Assembly (NCBI RefSeq): GCF_000721235.1
Contig: NZ_JOFH01000015.1
Coordinates: 242,914-306,913, forward strand
DNA: 64,000 nucleotides
Source: Streptomyces olivaceus
GTDB taxonomy: Bacteria; Actinomycetota; Actinomycetes; Streptomycetales; Streptomycetaceae
Direction of reading: 5' to 3'
A program made the translations under genes and the position numbers. The number at the start of each line of letters is the position of its first letter. The first letter of the stretch is position 1. Shown piece by piece: positions 30,909 to 41,370 of the stretch. Under the pieces are notes generated by a model. That model was given only the letters and a program-made list of their open reading frames with translations, was not told where the DNA came from and did no database searches.

Positions 30909-31964
30909 GTGACCGACCCGACGCCCCTCGCCCAGCGCGATCTCGTGCCGCTGCTCTTCGGCCACGCGGCTTTCCAGCAGCTCAACGCGTTCTGCGAGCT
31001 GGGCCTGGCGGAACTGCTGTCCGAACGTCCCGGACTCACCGGAGCACAGGTCGCCGAGGCGCTCCGCCTTCCGCCGCGCTCCGCGGACGTCCTGCTGCTC
31101 GGCGCGACGGCCCTCCGGCTCACGGTGAAGGACGGTGACCGCTACCGCAACGCCCGGCTCGTGACGGAGTGGATCGACGACGGCCTCTGGTCGAACCTGC
31201 GCGACATCGTCGAGTTCCAGGCGCGCATCGCCTACGCACCGGCCGCGGAGTACGTGGATTCCCTGCGCAACGGGGAGAACCTCGGACTGCGGCACTTCGC
31301 CGGTGACACCCGGGACCTGTACAGCAGGCTGGCCGGCACTCCGGGGCTCGAAGAGCTCTTCTACCGGGGCATGAACTCCTGGTCGCGCGTGTCCAATCCG
31401 GTGCTGGTACGGGGCGTCGACTACTCGGGCGTCCGGCGGATCCTCGACGTCGGGGGCGGGGGCGCCCTGAACGCCATCGAGCTGGCACGCACTCACCCGC
31501 ATCTGCGCGTCACCGTACTGGACCGGCCGAGCGCTCTGGACGTGGCTGCCGAGAACATCGGGCACGCCGGGCTCTCCGACCGCATTGACACCTACGCGGC
31601 CGACATCTTCGAGGACGACTATCCGGCGGGCTACGACTGCCATCTCTTCGCCCACCAACTCGTCATCTGGTCACCGGAGCAGAACAAGCGGCTCCTGGGC
31701 AAGTCCCTCCGCGCACTGGACCCCGGCGGTCGGACCCTCGTCTTCAACGCCTTCACCGACGACGACGGAGGCGGCCCGCTCTACACGGCTCTGGACGGCG
31801 TGTACTTCACCACGCTGCCCTTCGAGAGCAGCACGATCTATCCGTGGAGCGCCTACGAGGGATGGCTCCGCGAACTCGGGTACGCCTCCCAGCGCAGGGT
31901 CACCCTTGAGACGTGGACTCCGCACGGTGTGGTGGAGGGCCACAAGTCGGCCTCGGCCGGCTGA
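30909..31964 (+). CDS. O-methyltransferase (acetylserotonin/caffeate OMT-like)
   Basis: The 351-residue protein has an N-terminal winged-helix dimerisation domain (about 15-95) and a Rossmann SAM domain with ILDVGGGGALNAIELA (about 178) and LFAHQLVIWSPEQN in place of the usual catalytic-His region. Such enzymes methylate phenolic hydroxyls of aromatic polyketides and similar compounds. A salicyl hydroxyl is a plausible target (inference). The GTG start at 30909 follows ACAGGAGA. It is the last gene of the rightward series and is followed by a terminator. Confidence 0.87.
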   Translation: MTDPTPLAQRDLVPLLFGHAAFQQLNAFCELGLAELLSERPGLTGAQVAEALRLPPRSADVLLLGATALRLTVKDGDRYRNARLVTEWIDDGLWSNLRDIVEFQARIAYAPAAEYVDSLRNGENLGLRHFAGDTRDLYSRLAGTPGLEELFYRGMNSWSRVSNPVLVRGVDYSGVRRILDVGGGGALNAIELARTHPHLRVTVLDRPSALDVAAENIGHAGLSDRIDTYAADIFEDDYPAGYDCHLFAHQLVIWSPEQNKRLLGKSLRALDPGGRTLVFNAFTDDDGGGPLYTALDGVYFTTLPFESSTIYPWSAYEGWLRELGYASQRRVTLETWTPHGVVEGHKSASAG

Positions 31965-31992
31965 CCCGCTCGTGTCGGGTCGCGTCCCGGCA

Positions 31993-32035
31993 GGCCCGCG
32001 GCCCCGGTGCGACTGCGCACCCGGGACCGCGGGCC
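31993..32035. terminator. Bidirectional hairpin terminator
   Basis: An almost perfect stem of about 19 bp (31993-32011 against 32016-32035, one mismatch or bulge) with an ACTG loop lies between the converging O-methyltransferase and salicylate synthase genes. Confidence 0.8.
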
Positions 32036-32054
32036 GACCGACGAGCGGGGAGGG

Positions 32055-33452
32055 TCAGCTCGTCACGGTGTGCCGGGTGGCTGCGGAAGCCGCTGCCGCG
32101 TCGGCATCGGCGTCGGGAGGTGTACCGGGGGCGGCGGGAACCAGGTAGCGGGCCACACTGCGCATCTTCTCGCAGGTCTCCTCGAACTCCCGGTCCGGCG
32201 TCGAGTCGGCGACGATCCCGGCTCCGGCCTGCAGCCACGTGCGGCCATGCTGCTGGAAGACGGTTCGCAGCACCAACGCCGAGTCCAGGGCCCCCTGCGC
32301 GTCGGCGGTGAAGACGGCGCCGCCGTACAGGCCCCGCGGGCCTGTCTCGTGTGCGCGGATCGCGCGGTAGGCCGCGGCCTTCGGTATGCCGGACGCCGTC
32401 ACGGCCGGGAACAGAGCCGCGAAGACGTCCCACGGGCCGCGGTCGTCCGCCAGCCGTCCGACGGCCGCCGAGGCCAGGTGCTGCACGGAGCCCCGCTCCT
32501 GCACCCGCATGAACTCCTCGACCCCGACGGTCCCCGCACGGCAGACGCTCTCCATTTCCTCGCAGGCGAGTCGGACCGAGACGGCGTGCTCGAAGACCTC
32601 CTTGGGATCGGACACCAGGTCGGCCCGCAGTCGCTCGCTGCGGACACGGTCCTGGGCATGAAGAGCGCGGGTGCCCGCCAGCGGACGGCTCACGACCCTC
32701 CCGCCGGCAGAGACCTCGGCCACGGTCTCGGGGCTGAAGCCGGCGGCACGCAGGCCGTCCAGGTTCAGCAGGAAGGAGCGGGCCGGGGTGTTCCCCCGGC
32801 GCCCCGCGAGATACGTGGCCACCAGGTCGATGTCGAACGCGACCGGGACGACGCGCGAGACGATGGCCTTGGTGAGCCGCTTGGCCCGGATGTCCGCGAC
32901 CACCGAGGCGACGGCCGTGCGGTACTCCTCACCGCCGGACTCCTCCACCGCCAGTGACACCGGTGACGCGGACACGTCCTCGGACGCCTCGGCCACGGTG
33001 TCGGCCAGGACCTGGAGCAACCGGCGGTCGTCGCCGCGCAGCACCGCGCCGTCCGCCCGGACGCCGATCTCCACCTGGGGCACGATCGCATGCAACAGCA
33101 CTCCGGGGGCGAGGAGTTCGGGCAGGCCTGCCTGTGCGTAGGCGAACTCGAACGCCGTCCAGCCGTAGAGACTCCAGTCGTCGACGGGTGCCTCGGAGAG
33201 GATCTCGGCGAAGGCGCGGGCCGGATCCTCGGGGAACGGGCGCAAGGACTCGCGGTCGTGCCAGCGGGTCCGGAATCCGTTGTGGTCCAGGACGATCTCT
33301 GCGGCGGCCCCGCCGGCGAAGGTCCAGGTCCCGTCGCGCTCGTAGACGACGAACTTTCCGAACGTGGTGGAGCGGGCAAGACGGCCCACGGCCACGAGCG
33401 GATCGATGTGCGCGCGCATCCTCAGCTCATACGGGTACTGACGGCGTGCCAT
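32055..33452 (-). CDS. Salicylate synthase (MbtI/Irp9-like, MST family)
   Basis: The 465-residue chorismate-utilising enzyme most resembles salicylate synthases. It has KRLTKAIVSR with the general-base lysine, the RPLAGTR motif, QERGSVQHLAS, SGIPKAAAYRAI and the GLYGGAVF/GAGIVADSTP C-terminal metal-binding region. It converts chorismate through isochorismate to salicylate and pyruvate, supplying the acid for the AMP ligase. Anthranilate synthase is an alternative in the superfamily, but the QERGSVQH and GIPK pattern favours salicylate formation. ATG at 33452 with AAAGGGGAA; the upstream in-frame codons were rejected. It is probably the right edge of the cluster. Confidence 0.87.
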   Translation of the reverse strand: MARRQYPYELRMRAHIDPLVAVGRLARSTTFGKFVVYERDGTWTFAGGAAAEIVLDHNGFRTRWHDRESLRPFPEDPARAFAEILSEAPVDDWSLYGWTAFEFAYAQAGLPELLAPGVLLHAIVPQVEIGVRADGAVLRGDDRRLLQVLADTVAEASEDVSASPVSLAVEESGGEEYRTAVASVVADIRAKRLTKAIVSRVVPVAFDIDLVATYLAGRRGNTPARSFLLNLDGLRAAGFSPETVAEVSAGGRVVSRPLAGTRALHAQDRVRSERLRADLVSDPKEVFEHAVSVRLACEEMESVCRAGTVGVEEFMRVQERGSVQHLASAAVGRLADDRGPWDVFAALFPAVTASGIPKAAAYRAIRAHETGPRGLYGGAVFTADAQGALDSALVLRTVFQQHGRTWLQAGAGIVADSTPDREFEETCEKMRSVARYLVPAAPGTPPDADADAAAASAATRHTVTS

Positions 33453-33772
33453 GGTTCCCCTTTCCGCCACGGGGGCGGTGCGCGGGTACGGATACCGGCG
33501 CAACGCTGGCAGCGGTCACTTTCGCGGCACTTTCGTTCCGGTTGCGGCTCCGCATGCGGCTGTCGCGGCAGAACAGGGCGCCGAGAGTGCCGGGGACGGC
33601 CGGGAGGCCGTGCGGCAGCGGGGTGCCCCGATCCGGCCACCGGACCGGTACATCTGCGTCACCGCGCGGCCACGCACCGAGTTCGCCCCTTCCGCCCTGC
33701 GGGGACTCGTGTGACACTGACGTCCCGTCCGCAGTGCGGGCCCTCCGCACCGTCCCCCACGAGAAGTGCGCC
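33453..33772. other. 320-bp intergenic region at the right cluster border
   Basis: It holds the promoter region of the minus-strand salicylate synthase gene and of the DUF3558 gene. I see no gene, tRNA, clear operator or strong hairpin. The base composition stays G+C-rich. Confidence 0.5.
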
Positions 33773-34425
33773 GTGCGTTCTCTTCCTCTGCCGCTCGCCC
33801 TGACCGCGCGCCTGGCGCCGGTCGCCGTGCTCGCCACGGCGGGCTGGGCGCTGTCGTCCGGGCCGGACACCTCACCGGCCGCGAAGGACAAGACGCCGCC
33901 CGACACCACCAACAGATCCGCCTCCGCCCCGGCGACGCAGGCGGCGACCAAGACGTACGCCGCCGCGCCGGCGCCGTGCGAGAGCCTGGCCGGCAAGACG
34001 GTGACCTCGCTGGTGCCGGATGCCAAGGCGGACGGCAAGGAGATTCCGTCCACGGACACCGACGTGCGCCGCACCTGCTCCTGGAACGCGCTCAAGGGCT
34101 ACGACTACCGCTGGCTCGACGTCTCCTACGAGGTGATGGAGTCGGACGAGGCGGCGCGGAAGTCGTTCGAGGGACGGGTCGCCGACCGCGGCGGCGGCGG
34201 TGAGGTCGCCGGCCTCGGTGACGAGGCGTACTCCGTCGTCAACCTCACCACCGAGGACAAGCAGCAGACCCGCGAGGGCACCGTGCTGGTGCGCGCCGCC
34301 AACGCCGTGGTGATGATCACCTACAACGGCAGCGACTTCGAGTCGAAGAAGGCTCCCGGCACGACCGAGATCAACAAGGGCGCCATCAAGGCGGCCAAGG
34401 AGGCGGTGGCCGCCCTCCAGGACGG

Positions 34426-34429
<4 letters not shown>
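33773..34429 (+). CDS. Exported DUF3558-like protein
   Basis: The 218-residue protein has a hydrophobic N-terminus (about 5-28), a low-complexity Ala/Thr/Pro linker to about residue 65, and a DUF3558-type domain beginning APCESLAGKTVTSLVPDAK, with RTCSWNAL and GLGDEAYSVV. Homologues are usually lipoproteins, but no lipobox cysteine is visible here. Either the start is misjudged (an in-frame GTG exists at 33734) or the protein is released or membrane-anchored. Its stop overlaps the stop of the converging permease gene. Function unknown; probably outside the biosynthetic cluster. Confidence 0.7.
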
Positions 34430-35955
<1,526 letters not shown>

Positions 35956-36094
35956 GGGCAGGCCAATCGTGGGGTGGGACGGGAGAGGCCGTGCGGGGGT
36001 GCCGAGGGGGGTGCGCGGGTGCGCCCTTGGCCCCCTCCCCCGGGGAGGCGGGAGGGGGAGTCGGTGCCGGGAGGGACGTCGGTGGGCCGCCGGG

Positions 36095-37117
36095 TCAGGC
36101 GTTGACGGCCGGGATGATCTTCGTGCCGTAGAGGTCGATCACGGCTTCCTGGGCGTCGTGCATGTCGTAGAGCGCGAACTGGTCGACGCCGAGGGCGCGC
36201 AGGGCGTTGAGCTTCTCGATGTGCTGCTCGGCCGTTCCGATCAGGCAGAACCGGTCGACGATCTCGTCCGGCACGAACTGCGTGTCCGGATTGCCGCTGC
36301 GTCCGTGGTGGGCGTAGTCGTAGCCCTGGCGGGCCTTGATGTAGTCGGTGAGTTCGCCGGGTACGGCGCCGGTGCGGGCGCCGTACTTGGCGACCAGGTC
36401 GGCCACGTGGTTGCCGACCATGCCGCCGAACCAGCGGCACTGCTCGCGGGCGTGGGCGAGGGCGGCGGGCGAGTCGTCGTCGGTGACGTAGGCGGGGGCG
36501 GCGACGCAGACCGTCACCTCGGACGGGTCGCGTCCGGCGGCCTCGGCGGCGTCCCGGACGGCCTTGACCATGTACTCGGTCAGGTAGGGGTCGGCGAGCT
36601 GGAGGATGAAGCCGTCGGCCTCCTCGCCGGTCATCTTCAGGGCCCTGGGACCGTACGCGGCCATCCACACCGGCACTTCGGCGCCGGGTTTGACCCAGGG
36701 GAACCTGACGGCGGTGCCGCCGCCGGGGTCGGCCTCCTCTCCCCTGCCCAGTGCGCGGATGACCTTCATGGCCCCGCTGATCCGGGCGAGCGTGTTGGGT
36801 CTGCGGCCGGCCACCCGCATCGCCGAGTCGCCGCGGCCGATGCCGCAGACGGTGCGGTTGCCGAACATGTCGTTGAGGGTGGCGAAGGTGGAGGCGGTCA
36901 CCTCCCAGGTGCGGGTGCCCGGGTTGGTGACCATCGGGCCGATCTTGAGGGTGCTGGTGCGGGCCAGGATCTGGCTGTAGATCACGAACGGTTCCTGCCA
37001 GAGCACGGCGGAGTCGAAGGTCCAGCCGTGGCTGAAGCCGTTGCGCTCGGCCCGCTGCATCAGCTCCACGACGCGGGAGGCCGGCGGGTCGGTCTGCAGG
37101 ACGAGTCCGAAGTCCAT
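36095..37117 (-). CDS. F420-dependent LLM-class oxidoreductase (TIGR03842-like)
   Basis: The 340-residue luciferase-like TIM-barrel protein begins MDFGLVLQTDPPASRVVELM and has IGRGDSAMRVAGRRP and VPVWMAAYGPRALKMTGEEADGF. This pattern is typical of F420-linked members. The gene sits 11 bp behind the dihydropyrimidinase gene, so the two act together. It may reduce uracil or thymine in place of the NADPH dihydropyrimidine dehydrogenase that is missing here, or oxidise a related ring (inference). ATG at 37117 with TAGGAGCG. Confidence 0.83.
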   Translation of the reverse strand: MDFGLVLQTDPPASRVVELMQRAERNGFSHGWTFDSAVLWQEPFVIYSQILARTSTLKIGPMVTNPGTRTWEVTASTFATLNDMFGNRTVCGIGRGDSAMRVAGRRPNTLARISGAMKVIRALGRGEEADPGGGTAVRFPWVKPGAEVPVWMAAYGPRALKMTGEEADGFILQLADPYLTEYMVKAVRDAAEAAGRDPSEVTVCVAAPAYVTDDDSPAALAHAREQCRWFGGMVGNHVADLVAKYGARTGAVPGELTDYIKARQGYDYAHHGRSGNPDTQFVPDEIVDRFCLIGTAEQHIEKLNALRALGVDQFALYDMHDAQEAVIDLYGTKIIPAVNA

Positions 37118-37128
37118 GGGCGGCGCTC

Positions 37129-38532
37129 CTAGTTCAGGTACTGACAGGTGGCGCGCGGGGTGTACACGCCGTGGCCCTTGCGCCCGGTGTACTCCCGCTC
37201 GGTCACGACCGGTTCGCCGCGCGAGAGCACGGTCTCGACGCGTCCGGTGATCCGCCTGCCCTCGTACGCCGAGTAGTCGACGTTCATGTGGTGGGTCTCG
37301 GCGGAGACGACCTGCTCGGCGTGCGGGTCGTAGACGACGATGTCGGCGTCGGCGCCGGGCGCGATGGTGCCCTTCTTCGGGTAGAGGCCGAACATGCGGG
37401 CCGGGGTGGCGCAGGCGATCTCGATCCAGCGGCGGCGGCCGATGTGCCCGTCGACGACGGCCTGGTGGAGCAGGTCCATGCGGTTCTCGACGCCCGGCAT
37501 GCCGTTGGGGATCTTGGAGAAGTCGCCGCGGCCCAGTTCCTTCTGGCCGGTGAAGCAGAAGGGGCAGTGGTCGGTCGAGACCACCTGGAGGTCGTTGGTC
37601 CGCAGCCCCCGCCACAGCGCCGCCTGGTGCTCCTCGGGCCGCAGGGGCGTGCTGCACACGTACTTGGCGCCCTCGAAGCCGGGCTCGGCGAGGTTGTCGG
37701 TGGACAGGAACAGGTACTGCGGGCAGGTCTCGCCGAAGACCGGCAGGCCCTCGTCGCGGGCCCGGGTCAGTTCGGCGACCGCCTCCGTCGCCGAGACGTG
37801 CACGACGTACAGCGGCGCGCCGGCGACCTGGGCGAGCCGGATGGCGCGGTGGGTGGCCTCGGCCTCCAACAGGGCCTTGCGGACCTCGCCGTGGAAGCGG
37901 GGATCGGTCTCGCCCCGGGCGAGCGCCTGTTCGACCAGGACGTCGATGGCGATGCCGTTCTCGGCGTGCATCATGATCAGTCCGCCGTTGCCGGCGGCGC
38001 GCTGCATGGCGCGCAGGATCTGCCCGTCGTCGGAGTAGAAGACGCCGGGATACGCCATGAACTGCTTGAAGGAGGTCACCCCTTCCTCCACCAGGAGGTC
38101 CATCTCCTTGAGCGTCTCCCCGGTCACGTCGGAGACGATCATGTGGAAGCCGTAGTCGATCGCGCAGTTGCCCTCGGCCTTGGCGTGCCAGGCGTCCAGG
38201 CCCTCGCGCAGGGAGCGTCCGACGCCCTGGATGGCGAAGTCGACGATGGTGGTGGTGCCGCCCCAGGCGGCGGCCCGGGTGCCGGTCTCGAAGGTGTCGG
38301 CGGCGTAGGTGCCGCCGAACGGCATCTCCATGTGGGTGTGCCCGTCGACGCCGCCCGGGATCACGTACTTGCCGGTGGCGTCGATGACGCGCTCGGCGGC
38401 GAACGCACCGGCGGCCGGGGTGCCGCTGGCGGCGAGCGCGGCGACGCGGCCGTCCTCGATCAGGACGTCGGCGTGGAGTTCGTCGGAGGCGGTGACGACG
38501 AGGCCGCCGCGGATGACGGTACGGCTGCTCAT
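37129..38532 (-). CDS. hydA: Dihydropyrimidinase / D-hydantoinase
   Basis: The 467-residue cyclic amidohydrolase has the metal site GGVDGHTHMEMPFGG near residue 60, the carboxylated lysine in GVTSFKQFMAYPG, histidines in MMHAENG and YVVHVSATEAV, and the aspartate of STDHCPFC. It hydrolyses dihydrouracil, dihydrothymine or hydantoins to N-carbamoyl amino acids. The ATG at 38532 follows GGAGGGAAC. It lies between the nitrilase-type hydrolase and the F420 oxidoreductase genes, with short gaps. Confidence 0.92.
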   Translation of the reverse strand: MSSRTVIRGGLVVTASDELHADVLIEDGRVAALAASGTPAAGAFAAERVIDATGKYVIPGGVDGHTHMEMPFGGTYAADTFETGTRAAAWGGTTTIVDFAIQGVGRSLREGLDAWHAKAEGNCAIDYGFHMIVSDVTGETLKEMDLLVEEGVTSFKQFMAYPGVFYSDDGQILRAMQRAAGNGGLIMMHAENGIAIDVLVEQALARGETDPRFHGEVRKALLEAEATHRAIRLAQVAGAPLYVVHVSATEAVAELTRARDEGLPVFGETCPQYLFLSTDNLAEPGFEGAKYVCSTPLRPEEHQAALWRGLRTNDLQVVSTDHCPFCFTGQKELGRGDFSKIPNGMPGVENRMDLLHQAVVDGHIGRRRWIEIACATPARMFGLYPKKGTIAPGADADIVVYDPHAEQVVSAETHHMNVDYSAYEGRRITGRVETVLSRGEPVVTEREYTGRKGHGVYTPRATCQYLN

Positions 38533-38566
38533 GCTGCTGTTCCCTCCTGTCGGTGGCACCGGCGGT

Positions 38567-39409
38567 TCAGGGCGCGGTCAGCGGGGAGTACGCGCCCGGC
38601 GCGCGGTCGCGGTAGAACTGCCAGCGGTCGCGGACCTCGCGCAGCTTGCCCATGTCGAGGTCGCGGACGACGAGTTCGCTCTCCTTGTCGCTCGCGACCT
38701 CGCCGACGAACCGCGCCTCGGGGTCGACGAAGTAGGAGGTGCCGTAGAAGTCGTTGTCCCCGTACTCCTCGACGCCGACGCGGTTGATGGCGCCGACGAA
38801 GTACTCGTTGGCGACGGCTGCGGCCGGCTGCTCCAGCTGCCACAGGTAGCCGGAGAGGCCGCGCGAGGTGGCCGAGGGGTTGAACACGATCTCGGCGCCT
38901 TCGAGGCCCAGCGCCCGCCAGCCCTCCGGGAAGTGCCGGTCGTAGCAGATGTAGACGCCGACCTTGCCGACGGCGGTGTCGAAGACCGGCCAGCCGCTGT
39001 TGCCGGGGCGGAAGTAGAACTTCTCCCAGAAGCCGCGCACCTGCGGGATGTGCGTCTTGCGGTACTTGCCGAGGTAGGAGCCGTCGGCGTCGATGACGGC
39101 CGCGGTGTTGTAGAGGACTCCGGGCTGCTCCTCCTCGTACACGGGGAGCACCAGGACGATGCCGTGCTCGCGGGCGAGCCGCTGGAAGCGCTCCACGACC
39201 GGCCCGTCGGGGACGCGTTCGGCGTAGGCGTAGAACTGGGGGTCCTGGACCTGGCAGAAGTACGGTCCGTAGAACAGCTCCTGGAAGCACATGACCTGTG
39301 CGCCCTGGGCGGCGGCGTCGCGCACCGCCTGCTCGTGGACCTGGATCATCGATTCCTTGTCGCCCGTCCAGGCGGTCTGGAAGAGCGCGGCACGGATCAC
39401 TCGGCTCAT
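38567..39409 (-). CDS. Nitrilase-superfamily N-carbamoyl hydrolase (beta-ureidopropionase-like)
   Basis: The 280-residue protein has the complete Glu-Lys-Cys triad: E44 in CFQELFYGPY, lysine in KYRKTHIPQV and cysteine in VYICYDRHFPEGWR. It probably removes CO2 and ammonia from N-carbamoyl-beta-alanine made by the neighbouring dihydropyrimidinase. It is the first gene of the catabolic part of the series, 34 bp ahead of the dihydropyrimidinase gene, and has the 162-bp repeat-bearing region upstream. Confidence 0.88.
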   Translation of the reverse strand: MSRVIRAALFQTAWTGDKESMIQVHEQAVRDAAAQGAQVMCFQELFYGPYFCQVQDPQFYAYAERVPDGPVVERFQRLAREHGIVLVLPVYEEEQPGVLYNTAAVIDADGSYLGKYRKTHIPQVRGFWEKFYFRPGNSGWPVFDTAVGKVGVYICYDRHFPEGWRALGLEGAEIVFNPSATSRGLSGYLWQLEQPAAAVANEYFVGAINRVGVEEYGDNDFYGTSYFVDPEARFVGEVASDKESELVVRDLDMGKLREVRDRWQFYRDRAPGAYSPLTAP

Positions 39410-39441
39410 CTTCGGCCTCCACTCGTTCGAACAGCTCGGTC

Positions 39442-39575
39442 TGACGTCGTCGGGTGTGACGTCGGGTCTGACGTTCGGTCTGGCGATCGGTGTACGGCGA
39501 GACTAGGGACGGCGGGTGGCCGGATTGAGTGGCACGGTGTCACGTCTGCGGGGGTCGGGCATTGCACGGTGTCAC
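39442..39575. promoter_or_regulatory. Repeat-rich promoter/operator region between pucR and the hydrolase operon
   Basis: TGACGTC occurs at 39442-39448 and 39457-39463, TGACGTT at 39469-39475 and a degenerate copy TGGCGAT at 39481-39487, all in near-identical CGG-flanked contexts. Further on, GCACGGTGTCAC occurs at 39532-39543 and 39564-39575, exactly 32 bp apart. The array sits directly upstream of the nitrilase gene and is a good candidate for PucR binding. Confidence 0.45.
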
Positions 39576-41251
39576 CCCTGTTGTGCGTCGTGGGCGAGGA
39601 GCGCGATGTGGACGGAGGCGGCCTGCTCGAAGTCGTCGAGGTCGACGCCGAGCCGGTCCTGTATGGCCTCGATACGGCGGTAGAGGGCGGGCCGGGAGAC
39701 GTGGTGGAGCCGGGCGGTGCGGGACTTGTTGCGTCCGGTGGCGAGGTAGGTGCGCAGGACGGGCAACAGGTCCCGGTCGGGGCCGCGCAGCAGTCCGTCC
39801 AGCTCGCGCTCGGCGAAGGACTGGACGTGCGGGTCGTCGCGCAGCAGCCGGACCAGGCCGCGCAGATGGACGTCGCGCAGGCGCACGACGGGCGGCAGGC
39901 CGAGGGCGGCGGCCGAGCCTGCGACGGCGTCGGCGACCTGCTGTGCCTCGCGCAGTCCGGCGGGCACGTCGGACCAGTCGGTGCGGGCGTCGGCGGCGGC
40001 GACCACGGTGTGGGCCGCGTCGGGCTCCGCCCGCAGCCGGGCGGCGAAGTGGGCGGTGAGGGATCTGGCGTCCTGGTCGGGGGCGAGGCTGAGCAGGACG
40101 GCGACCCGGCCGTCGGCGAGGCCCGCGGCGATCGCGGGCAGCCCGAGGAGCCGCAGGACCCGGGCCGGCCGGGCGGTGTCCCGGGCGCCGACGACCAGCG
40201 GGACGAAGACCCGCCGGTTGACCGGCAGTCCGGCGGCGCGGGCCCGGGGCAGCAGTTGGCGGGCCGGTACCGCCCCGCTGACCAGGTCGGTGAGCAGGCT
40301 CCGCGCGGACTGCTCCTCCCAGGAGTCCCAGGTGTCCCAGGAGTCCGAGGTGTCCCAGGATTTCCATGAGCCCCGGGAACCCGCGGCACCCGCGGCGCCC
40401 GGTGCGGTGCCGCCGTGGGTTCCGTCGCCGGCGAGCATGCGGTGCAGGACGAGGGCCTCGGCGGCGCGGTCGGCGAGCAGCCGCCCGGTGGCCCGCTCGC
40501 CCCGGTCGCCGCAGAGCACCAGCCGGCCCCAGCGCTCTCCCCGGCAGCTCAGCTCCGCCCGGATCCAGCCGTCCGCCGGCCCGGCACCTGTCTGCCCCGC
40601 CTGGCGGGCGATGCGCTCCCAGTCCCGCAGCACGTCGTCGACCGCCGCCCGCTCCCCCGCCGTGGCGAGGACGCGGTGGGCGAGGTTGGTGACGACGACC
40701 GGGCAGCCGGCGTGCCGGGCCACCTCGTCGAGCAGGCGCTGCACCGGCGCCCCGGCGGTGATCAGGCCGGTCAGTTCGGTGCGTACGGCCTCGGAGAGGC
40801 TGACGGCGGCGAACTTGCGCCGCAGCAGCCGGGACTGCACCTCCTCGGTCAGCTCGGCGAACGGGAAGGGCCGGTGCAGGACGACCAGGGGCAGCCCGCA
40901 GCGCTCGGCCGCCCTGCGCATCACGTCGGGCGGAGCGGGGAAGGCCCGCCCCAGGCCGAGCACGACGGCCGAGGCCTCGGCGCGGTCCAGGGACCGGATG
41001 TACTCGCCCTGCTTGTCCTCGTCCCCGGCGAGCAGCACGCCGGTGGTGAGCACCATCTCGCCGCCGCTGAGCATCACGCCGACGTCGGCGGCCTCGGCCA
41101 CGTGCACCCAGCGCACGGGCCGGTCGAGCCGGTGGGCGCCGGCCACCACCTCGGGCTGCCCGGCCAGGACCCGTTCGAGGCCGAGGACCTGGCGGACCGA
41201 CAGGGCGGGTTCCCAGGGGTGCTGGGCCGGGGTTCCAGCGGTGGTGGTCAT
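39572..41251 (-). CDS. PucR-family transcriptional regulator
   Basis: The 559-residue protein has the N-terminal PucR ligand-binding domain (about 15-135, starting SVRQVLGLERVLAG), a central GGDEF-like CdaR domain and the C-terminal PucR helix-turn-helix (about 490-545, with TYLATGRNKSRTARLHHVSRPALYRRI). PucR proteins control purine and pyrimidine catabolism. Position between the aminotransferase and hydrolase genes suggests control of both. A Ser/Trp/Asp-rich insert encoded by 18-bp repeats (40317-40360) interrupts the middle of the protein. ATG at 41251 with AGGAGG. Confidence 0.88.
   Translation of the reverse strand: MTTTAGTPAQHPWEPALSVRQVLGLERVLAGQPEVVAGAHRLDRPVRWVHVAEAADVGVMLSGGEMVLTTGVLLAGDEDKQGEYIRSLDRAEASAVVLGLGRAFPAPPDVMRRAAERCGLPLVVLHRPFPFAELTEEVQSRLLRRKFAAVSLSEAVRTELTGLITAGAPVQRLLDEVARHAGCPVVVTNLAHRVLATAGERAAVDDVLRDWERIARQAGQTGAGPADGWIRAELSCRGERWGRLVLCGDRGERATGRLLADRAAEALVLHRMLAGDGTHGGTAPGAAGAAGSRGSWKSWDTSDSWDTWDSWEEQSARSLLTDLVSGAVPARQLLPRARAAGLPVNRRVFVPLVVGARDTARPARVLRLLGLPAIAAGLADGRVAVLLSLAPDQDARSLTAHFAARLRAEPDAAHTVVAAADARTDWSDVPAGLREAQQVADAVAGSAAALGLPPVVRLRDVHLRGLVRLLRDDPHVQSFAERELDGLLRGPDRDLLPVLRTYLATGRNKSRTARLHHVSRPALYRRIEAIQDRLGVDLDDFEQAASVHIALLAHDAQQG
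40317..40360. repeat. 18-bp in-frame tandem repeat inside pucR
   Basis: Two units of TCCCAGGAGTCC(C/G)AGGTG (40317-40334, 40335-40352) and a partial third encode repeated SWDTxD peptide units between the CdaR-like and HTH regions. The length may vary between strains. Confidence 0.75.
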
Positions 41252-41370
41252 GTCGGCCGCCTCCTGGGCTCGGGCGTGTCGTGCGGACCGGGGCGGCTCG
41301 GAGGCGGCGGTGCCTCGTAGCCGGCCCGCGCCCCGGCAGGATCCGGCGGGGCGCCCCGGGGACGCGCCGG

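Noticed and set aside
32055..33452. Anthranilate synthase component I
   Set aside because: The QERGSVQH and GIPKAAAYRAI pattern and the absence of a glutamine amidotransferase partner favour salicylate synthase. Anthranilate can come from kynureninase here.
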